In this document: one piece after another, positions 58,550 through 64,000 of the stretch | How the letters are laid out: each line of letters opens with the position of its first letter | Numbering within the stretch: position 1 is the first letter of the stretch | NCBI RefSeq assembly: GCF_012844365.1 | Contig: NZ_CP051626.1 | Location: forward strand, 4,030,001-4,094,000 | Direction: 5' to 3' | Source: Brevibacterium sp. 'Marine' | GTDB lineage: Bacteria; Actinomycetota; Actinomycetes; Actinomycetales; Brevibacteriaceae | Length of the DNA: 64,000 bases | Translations under genes and position numbers: made by a program | The notes under the pieces: model-generated | What the model was told of the DNA's origin: nothing | Databases searched by the model: none | The model's input: only the letters and a program-made list of their open reading frames with translations

Positions 58550-59977
58550 GTGAACAACGAGGTTCAGACTCTCGAGCCCAGTGCCGAAGAGATCAACGCA
58601 GCAGAGCGTCCTGAAGAAGCCCAGAAATTTGTCGAAGACTTCATCCGCGACAACGACATCAATGTGGTCAAGATGGGCTCGGTCGACCTCGACGGCGTTT
58701 GGCGAGGCAAACGTGTTTCTGCTGACTACTTCCTCTCGGCCGCACATAAAGCAGGATCCAATATCTGCAACATCCTCTTCGGCTGGGATCTCCTCGACGA
58801 GCCGATTCCCGATCTGACCTACACGGGAATGCACACCGGATACCCGGACATCAATCTTCGCCCCGAGCTGTCCACCCTGCGTTTGGCAGCTGACGAACCC
58901 GGCGCTGCTGTCGTCATCGGCGACTTCTACGACAAAACCGGTCAGCCGCTGTCAATCGCACCGAGAACCATCCTGAAGAAGCTGGTAGAGAGGGCCCGCT
59001 CGATCGGCTATGAGCCGATTGCCGCTTATGAGTTCGAATTCTATCTGTTCGAAGGCACTCCGCGTGAGAACGCCCGTAAGGGCTGGCGCGACCTCGAGCC
59101 CTATTCTGTCGGCTGCCACACCTACAGCGTGTACCGCGATACCGGATCGGAATTCCTCCTCGGCAAAATCCGTCGCCGTCTCGCTGAGATGGGTGTCTTC
59201 ATCGAAGCGAGCAACAGCGAAAACGGACCTGGCCAGTTCGAAGTGAACATCCATTACAGCGACGCCGTCAATGCCGCAGACAGTGCGCTCATTCTCAAGC
59301 ACACAGTCAAGGAAGTCGCGGCCGAGCATGGCTACACCGCTTCTTTCATGGCCAAAATCAACAACGAGCATGCTGGGTCGTCCGGCCACGTTCACCAGAG
59401 CCTCAACCGCTTGGACGGCTCTCCAGCATTCGCCAACGAAGCTGACCCTTCGTCCTTGTCCGCAGTCGGAATGAACTATCTGGCGGGCATAGTCGATGCC
59501 GCGAAGGACTTCACGGCCCTCTACCTGCCGACAGTCAATTCCTACAAGCGAATCGAAGGCGGCCAGTGGGCTGGCTCGAGCGCCACGTGGGGTTTCGACA
59601 ACCGAACTGTTGCGGTTCGGTCAATTCCCGCCGCGGGATCGGCAGCGCGCGTCGAGAACCGTGTTCCCGGAGCCGACGCTAACCCCTACCTGGCGATCGC
59701 CGGCGGCCTTGCAGCGGGACTCAACGGCGTCGAGAAGGGATTGACCGCCCCCTCACCGGTAGAAGGCAATGCCTACGCTATCCAAGGTGAAGACAACGTG
59801 AGTCTGCCCGAAACTCTGACCAAGGCCGTTGATCTCTTCGAGACCAGCACTGTTGCCAGAGAACTCTTCGGAGACGAGTTCGTCAACCACTTCACCGAAA
59901 CACGGCGGTGGGAGATCAAAGGATACGAAACCACCGTCACCGACTGGGAAATCCAGCGCTACATCGAGCACATCTGA
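58550..59977 (+). CDS. Glutamine synthetase-like gamma-glutamyl-amine ligase
   Basis: A 475-residue GS-fold enzyme. GTG 58550 (MNNEVQTLEPS) is chosen because AGAAGG lies 7 bp ahead. The fold is complete: IAAYEFEFYLFEG and SENGPGQFEVNIHYSD contain metal-binding Glu residues, INNEHAGSSGHVHQSL the conserved His metal ligand, and NSYKRIEGGQWAGSSATWGFDNRTVAVR the ATP/glutamate-binding Arg region. The N-terminal beta-grasp is short, and the context is catabolic, so it is of the PuuA/GlnA3/IpuC class that joins glutamate to an amine rather than the nitrogen-assimilating GlnA. The amine is unknown. Confidence 0.85.
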   Translation: MNNEVQTLEPSAEEINAAERPEEAQKFVEDFIRDNDINVVKMGSVDLDGVWRGKRVSADYFLSAAHKAGSNICNILFGWDLLDEPIPDLTYTGMHTGYPDINLRPELSTLRLAADEPGAAVVIGDFYDKTGQPLSIAPRTILKKLVERARSIGYEPIAAYEFEFYLFEGTPRENARKGWRDLEPYSVGCHTYSVYRDTGSEFLLGKIRRRLAEMGVFIEASNSENGPGQFEVNIHYSDAVNAADSALILKHTVKEVAAEHGYTASFMAKINNEHAGSSGHVHQSLNRLDGSPAFANEADPSSLSAVGMNYLAGIVDAAKDFTALYLPTVNSYKRIEGGQWAGSSATWGFDNRTVAVRSIPAAGSAARVENRVPGADANPYLAIAGGLAAGLNGVEKGLTAPSPVEGNAYAIQGEDNVSLPETLTKAVDLFETSTVARELFGDEFVNHFTETRRWEIKGYETTVTDWEIQRYIEHI

Positions 59978-60042
59978 GCACCTGTACGAATTCTCCTGCT
60001 CATACTCATCATCACCCCACTCACTGAAGGACAGAGTTACTC

Positions 60043-60807
60043 ATGACCAATCGACTCGAAAACCGCTTCGCAGCTGTCACCGGCGCAGCATCCGGCAATG
60101 GACGTGCAATCGCTGAGAAGCTGCTGCAAGAAGGCGCGAAGGTCGCAGCAATCGACCTCAACAAGGACGCACTCGACAAGGTCTTCGGTGACCATGATGA
60201 TGTGCTTCGCATAGAAGCCAACGTCACCGACGAAGCTTCGCTCCACGACGGGTTCGGCATCGTGAAGCGAGAATTCGGTCGACTCGATGCTCTGGTGAAC
60301 AATGCCGGAATCGTGAAGTTCGGCACCTTCGAGAACTTGTCGAAGGACGAATGGGACCAAGTGTTCGCTGTCAACTCCACTGGGCCCTTCCTCGTGTCAC
60401 GAGAAGCGAGGGAACTGCTCAACGTCGACCAGGGTGATCACACCAGGTCAATCGTCAACATCACCTCCGTGGAGGCCCACATCGTCATCTCGAGCAGCGG
60501 GCATCCGCAGATCCACTACAACGCTTCCAAGGGAGCACTGCTGCAGCTCACTCGAGCGCTCGCAGTCGAAGGTGCAGCAACAGGTATCCGTGTCAATGCC
60601 GTCGCGCCCGGGTACATCGAAACGCCATTCACCGCCGAGGCACTCAAAGACGACTCGGTCAAGAACTGGCTGCTCGAACGCACGCCTCTCGGCCGGATCG
60701 GAAAACCCGAAGACGTTGCCAACGGTGTTGCATTCCTGTCCTCGGAGGAAGCAAGTTGGATCACTGGCACAACGCTCTTCATCGATGGCGGATGGACGGT
60801 GTACTGA
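60043..60807 (+). CDS. SDR family oxidoreductase
   Basis: A 254-residue classical short-chain dehydrogenase. Cofactor motif VTGAASGNGRAIAEKLL (TGxxxGxG), NNAG in LVNNAGIVKFG, catalytic Ser in NITSVEAH and the Y-x3-K pair in HYNASKGALLQL, and C-terminal ITGTTLFIDGGW. The aspartate after strand 2 (AAIDLN) favours NAD(H). It probably oxidises a hydroxyl made by the P450, or reduces a carbonyl, in the amine pathway. It is followed by a TGATG stop/start overlap with the gamma-glutamyl hydrolase gene. Confidence 0.9.
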   Translation: MTNRLENRFAAVTGAASGNGRAIAEKLLQEGAKVAAIDLNKDALDKVFGDHDDVLRIEANVTDEASLHDGFGIVKREFGRLDALVNNAGIVKFGTFENLSKDEWDQVFAVNSTGPFLVSREARELLNVDQGDHTRSIVNITSVEAHIVISSSGHPQIHYNASKGALLQLTRALAVEGAATGIRVNAVAPGYIETPFTAEALKDDSVKNWLLERTPLGRIGKPEDVANGVAFLSSEEASWITGTTLFIDGGWTVY

Positions 60808-61532
60808 TGGCGTCCCCGCTCATCGCTGTCTCCGCCGAACGAAGCGAACAGAAATCCGCTTTCGGCCCTCGTGACTCAACCTTGCAGGTTATGGAATACG
60901 CCGAAGCGATTGCAGTCGCCGGCGGTCGCCCCGCACTTCTTCCCGCAACCGAGCGTATTCCTGATGATCCACTCAGGGGATTCGACGCCCTTGTCCTCAC
61001 GGGAGGGGGCGACCTTTCACCAGAGATGTACGGGATGAAGCCCGACTCGACCAGCTATGGGATGAGTCCGATCCGGGATCGTTTCGAGACTGCCCTCGTC
61101 GCTGCGGCCGAAGCCCGTGGTATCCCGATATTGGCGATCTGCCGGGGAATGCAGCTCATCAATGTCCTCAGAGGAGGGCAGCTGCACAACCACCTCGACG
61201 GGCATTGGCAGACAGTGGCATCCGATGCATTTCATCACGCAGTCGATGTCGAGCCGGGCAGCAAACTGTCCCAGGTTGTGGGTGCGACAGAGATCGAAGT
61301 CAACAGCTACCACCATCAGGCGATCTCAACTCTCGGCAAGGGACTCCGCGTAACGGCTCGGGCCGACGATCTGATCGAAGCATTCGAGGACCCCGCGAAG
61401 GACATCCTGGCCGTGCAATGGCACCCCGAGCACCTTGCCCGCACTTCAGCCACCCATCGCGCTCTGTTCGAGGACATCGTGGAGCGCGGCATCAGCAGAA
61501 ACAACACGAGAGGAGCAATCAGCTATGTCTGA
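60807..61532 (+). CDS. Gamma-glutamyl-gamma-aminobutyrate hydrolase-like protein (peptidase C26, PuuD-like)
   Basis: A 241-residue peptidase C26 hydrolase. Triad Cys112 in ILAICRGMQLINV, His206 and Glu208 in AVQWHPEHL. The LTGGGDLSPEMYG and HNHLDGH, VNSYHHQAI segments are typical of PuuD, which cuts gamma-glutamyl-GABA to glutamate and GABA. Here it would release the carboxylated product from the gamma-glutamyl carrier made by the upstream ligase. ATG 60807 overlaps the SDR stop, and its own 3' end overlaps the P450 start by 8 bp, so this is one translationally coupled operon. Confidence 0.88.
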   Translation: MASPLIAVSAERSEQKSAFGPRDSTLQVMEYAEAIAVAGGRPALLPATERIPDDPLRGFDALVLTGGGDLSPEMYGMKPDSTSYGMSPIRDRFETALVAAAEARGIPILAICRGMQLINVLRGGQLHNHLDGHWQTVASDAFHHAVDVEPGSKLSQVVGATEIEVNSYHHQAISTLGKGLRVTARADDLIEAFEDPAKDILAVQWHPEHLARTSATHRALFEDIVERGISRNNTRGAISYV

Positions 61533-62706
61533 ACAGCAGACCGCAGCACCGGACTTCGGCTTTCACGGAGAAGCACTGGACAACATCTTCGATGACTACG
61601 AAACGATGCTGGAGTCAGCGCCCGTAGGTTACTCGTCCAACTATGGCGGATTCTGGTACATCGCCAAGAGCGAGGACATCTTTGACGCTGAGCAGGACCC
61701 CGACACCTGGTCGGTGGGCCCTTCGATGCTGCTCCCTTCCTTCGGAACCCACACACCGTTGATTCCGATCGATATCGATCCCCCGGCTCATAAGGCGTAT
61801 CGGAAGCTTCTCCTGCCGAAGTTCACACCGATGGCTGTCGGCAAGCTGGAACCCGGCATGCATGAGACTGCGCAGCAGCTTGCTGATGACGTCATGGAAG
61901 CCGCTTCGGCTGACCCGGTGGTCAATGCCTCAGCGCTGTTCGCCCGCCCGATGCCGACGATCATCTTCTCCCGAATCGCAGGCTACCCCGAAGAGGACTG
62001 GCCGCAATTCGATCGCTGGATCGACGAGATCATCTACGATCGAACTACTGATCCCGAGCGCGCACACGCAGCCGGCGACGAGCTCTACGAATACATGGCT
62101 CGCCTGATCGATGATCGCCGGAAGAACCCCGGCGAGTACGACGACATCATGAACCAGTTGATGAACTCGAAAGTCGATGGTCGGGAGCTCTCCGACGATG
62201 AGCTCCTCTCCTATGGCTACCTGCTCTTCGTAGCGGGCCTCGACACCACCGCTTGGGCGATTCGCTCCTCGCTGTGGTATCTCGCGCAGAATCCGGAAAG
62301 TCAGCAGAAGCTCAGGGACAACCCGGACCTCATCGTTACGGCAGCCGAAGAGTTCCTGCGCACACTCTCGCCTGTCCAGGCGATGGCTCGTACTGCCCTC
62401 AAAGACACCGAAGTGCAGGGGCAGCCGATCAAGGCAGGCGAACGGGCCGTACTCGTCTTCGGTGCTGGAAACCGCGACCCCCAGATCTTCGACAAGCCAA
62501 ACGAGATCGACATCGAACGCGAGGACAACCGGCATCTTGCCTTCGGAGGAGGTGTGCACCGGTGCCTCGGCTCGAACTTGGGACGTAAGGAACTGGTGAT
62601 CGCTTTGGAGCACTTCCTGTCGACAGTGCCGGACTTCGAACTTGCAGAAGACGTTCCGTGGCATGGGGTCGGTCCCCTGCCCCTGCGTATCAAGAAAGGA
62701 CAGTGA
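61525..62706 (+). CDS. Cytochrome P450
   Basis: A 393-residue soluble bacterial P450. Start ATG 61525 follows AGGAG. I-helix oxygen-activation motif AGLDTT (237-242), ExxR in EEFLR (about 276-279), and the haem-thiolate loop FGGGVHRCLG with Cys347. It is followed at once by genes for a 3Fe-4S ferredoxin and a ferredoxin reductase, a full three-component class I system. The nearest described setting is that of CYP151-type enzymes for cyclic secondary amines in mycobacteria, whose clusters also contain ferredoxin, reductase and a GS-like gene; CYP family membership is not established here. Confidence 0.92.
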   Translation: MSEQQTAAPDFGFHGEALDNIFDDYETMLESAPVGYSSNYGGFWYIAKSEDIFDAEQDPDTWSVGPSMLLPSFGTHTPLIPIDIDPPAHKAYRKLLLPKFTPMAVGKLEPGMHETAQQLADDVMEAASADPVVNASALFARPMPTIIFSRIAGYPEEDWPQFDRWIDEIIYDRTTDPERAHAAGDELYEYMARLIDDRRKNPGEYDDIMNQLMNSKVDGRELSDDELLSYGYLLFVAGLDTTAWAIRSSLWYLAQNPESQQKLRDNPDLIVTAAEEFLRTLSPVQAMARTALKDTEVQGQPIKAGERAVLVFGAGNRDPQIFDKPNEIDIEREDNRHLAFGGGVHRCLGSNLGRKELVIALEHFLSTVPDFELAEDVPWHGVGPLPLRIKKGQ

Positions 62707-62707
62707 C

Positions 62708-62932
62708 ATGGGTGAACTGTATGTCGACCAGACACGGTGCCAGGGCCACGCCCGCTGCTACATGTTGGCACCTGAGACGTTCGAAATCGACGAAGAAGAG
62801 GGCTACGCACGTGTCGTAGAAGGGCGAGAACAGTCCTATACGGAAGAAAAGGTGCGCAAGGCGATCCGCAACTGCCCCGAGCGGGCCATCAAGGTCCGAG
62901 GCGCGGACGGTAAGGATGAGGACATCTCATGA
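62708..62932 (+). CDS. 3Fe-4S ferredoxin (P450 redox partner)
   Basis: A 74-residue ferredoxin with Cys11-x2-His14-x2-Cys17 (CQGHARC) and Cys56 (NCPERAI). The fourth Cys of 4Fe-4S ferredoxins is replaced by His14, giving a [3Fe-4S] cluster as in most actinobacterial P450 partners. Start ATG 62708 follows AAAGGA. Acidic surface segment FEIDEEEGYA is usual for docking. It begins 1 bp after the P450 stop and overlaps the reductase start by 4 bp. Confidence 0.93.
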   Translation: MGELYVDQTRCQGHARCYMLAPETFEIDEEEGYARVVEGREQSYTEEKVRKAIRNCPERAIKVRGADGKDEDIS

Positions 62933-64000
62933 GTGACGGGATCGTCATTGTCGGGGCTTCAGTTGCGGCCACTGCGTTCCTTGAGCGGGCTCGGGAGTGC
63001 AGCTACAGCGGAACCGTGACTGTCATCGATCACGACCTCGACGCGCCTTATGACCGTCCACCATTGTCAAAGGCCTATCTTGATGATGGAGAGGTCGAGT
63101 CGATCTCTGTTGATTGGGACGACTTCAGTGTCCGGTTCATCAGAGCCGAGGCCACTGGAGTCGATCTCATCGCACGCGAGGTCGAAGCCCGCGAGGTCGG
63201 AGATGGAGCAACGCTGCGTGTTCCGTTCGACAACCTCGTCATTGCAAGTGGCGCGCAGCCAGCACGGCTGCCGTTCGAACCGCAGGGCACAGTCGTGCTC
63301 AGGAGTGCTGCTGATGCACGGGCACTGCGCGGCTGTGTGGGCGAAGGAAATACCGTCACCATCATCGGTGCTGGAGCCATCGGAGTCGAACTTGCGTCAT
63401 CTCTGTCCCGCAACGGAGTCAAAGTCACAGTGCTCGACCGGGCTTCGGGCCCGCTCGAGAGACTTCTCGGAGGACACCTCAAAGAGGAGATCACGACTTG
63501 GCTCATCGAAGCCGGAGTGGTCCCGAGGTGGGATGTCGGCATCGAATCCGTTCGTGAAACCGACAATGGTTGGGAGGTCGCTCTCGACGACGGCGAAGTG
63601 ATCAGCTCTGACATCGTCATCAGCGCCGTCGGTGCGCGACCGGCAGTCGGTTGGCTGACCGAGAGCGGACTGCTCAGTGACGGGATGCTGATCGTCGACG
63701 AGCTCGGTGCCGTAGTAACGGACGGACAGGCACAACGCGGCGTATACGCCATCGGCGATGTTGCCACGAGATTCGACGAATCCGGTCGTCCATCCCGCAC
63801 CGAGAGCTGGAGTGCAGCACGCGAGCAGGGAATCGGGCTCGCCAACCACCTATTCGACTCGGAGGCTGAACCCACCGGCGCCTCGTACTTCTGGACCGAA
63901 GTCGCCGGCAGAAAGGTCCAGGTCGTCGGTCAGGTGAGTCCAACAGGCGTTGTCGCACTGGATTCGACTAATCCCGACCGCAACAGAGCCCTGTACCGCG
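62929..64000 (+). CDS. FAD-dependent ferredoxin reductase (3' end outside window)
   Basis: About 357 residues are visible, open to the right edge; a complete putidaredoxin-reductase type enzyme has about 400. FAD fold: IVIVGASVAATAFLERAR at the N-terminus, then YDRPPLSKAYL, the family ARPPLSK-like motif. NAD fold: VTIIGAGAIGVELASSLSRNGVKVTVLD. YAIGDVATRF is the second FAD contact. It reduces the adjacent 3Fe-4S ferredoxin with NADH for the P450. Start ATGA overlaps the ferredoxin stop. Confidence 0.93.
   Translation, partial: MSDGIVIVGASVAATAFLERARECSYSGTVTVIDHDLDAPYDRPPLSKAYLDDGEVESISVDWDDFSVRFIRAEATGVDLIAREVEAREVGDGATLRVPFDNLVIASGAQPARLPFEPQGTVVLRSAADARALRGCVGEGNTVTIIGAGAIGVELASSLSRNGVKVTVLDRASGPLERLLGGHLKEEITTWLIEAGVVPRWDVGIESVRETDNGWEVALDDGEVISSDIVISAVGARPAVGWLTESGLLSDGMLIVDELGAVVTDGQAQRGVYAIGDVATRFDESGRPSRTESWSAAREQGIGLANHLFDSEAEPTGASYFWTEVAGRKVQVVGQVSPTGVVALDSTNPDRNRALYR

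Noticed and set aside
1-64000. CRISPR arrays, prophage or IS transposase genes
   Set aside because: No spaced short repeats, structural phage genes or transposase motifs were seen on either strand.

Overview
The window is a 64 kb piece of a high-GC actinobacterial chromosome. Brevibacterium or a close Micrococcales relative is the most likely source; this is inferred from gene content, codon usage and DtxR/IdeR-type iron boxes, and no rRNA or species marker is present. There is no CRISPR array, prophage or recognisable transposase.

Layout. 0-10.8 kb: end of a TctA-like tricarboxylate transporter permease, an iron-siderophore binding lipoprotein with an iron box, a LysR regulator divergent from an Orn/Lys/Arg-decarboxylase-fold enzyme, an MHS-type MFS transporter, a GntR regulator, and an OYE/FAD demethylase overlapping a proline racemase family gene. 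10.9-12.5 kb: a low-GC islet with a two-gene operon encoding a secreted, Cys-rich halocin-C8-like bacteriocin precursor and a tiny two-helix membrane protein, complete with promoter, strong RBS and terminator. It is followed by the beheaded 3' end of a peptide-binding protein gene. 12.7-16.5 kb: a Rieske oxygenase plus reductase pair with its LysR regulator. Together with the OYE enzyme, the epimerase and the MHS transporter this suggests use of proline betaine or related N-methylated compounds.

16.4-30.5 kb: membrane proteins, an APC permease, two divergent Pro/Gln-rich membrane proteins, D-serine ammonia-lyase, a second iron locus (binding lipoprotein and siderophore-interacting protein under an iron box), a DMT exporter/LysR pair, an FAD-linked oxidase and the surviving C-terminal half of an MFS transporter. 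30.6-32.0 kb: a DUF2332 gene bracketed by two 95-bp direct repeats. 32-38 kb: a PucR-type regulator divergent from an MFS transporter, a ThDP enzyme and an M20 amidohydrolase. 38-42 kb: a PIN/Phd toxin-antitoxin pair, a secreted lysozyme-like protein, a nucleotidyltransferase and an aldehyde dehydrogenase. 42.3-46.8 kb: a complete selenocysteine set, tRNA-Sec, selA and selB on one strand and selD diverging.

46.9-64 kb: a LuxR pseudogene, a DHA2 exporter behind two CsoR-like palindromes, alanine dehydrogenase, a zinc alcohol dehydrogenase, then a large divergent catabolic locus. Its minus arm has a class III aminotransferase, an aldehyde dehydrogenase and a cytoplasmic HtaA-domain protein. Its plus arm has two class I glutamine amidotransferases, an APC permease, a glutamine-synthetase-like ligase, an SDR, a PuuD-like gamma-glutamyl hydrolase, cytochrome P450, a 3Fe-4S ferredoxin and a ferredoxin reductase that runs off the window. 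The gene set reads as gamma-glutamylation-dependent amine catabolism combined with P450 oxidation.

A 9-mer family, CCGAGGYGG on either strand, is very common up to about 46.3 kb and almost disappears afterwards and in the bacteriocin islet. This supports a foreign origin for both.
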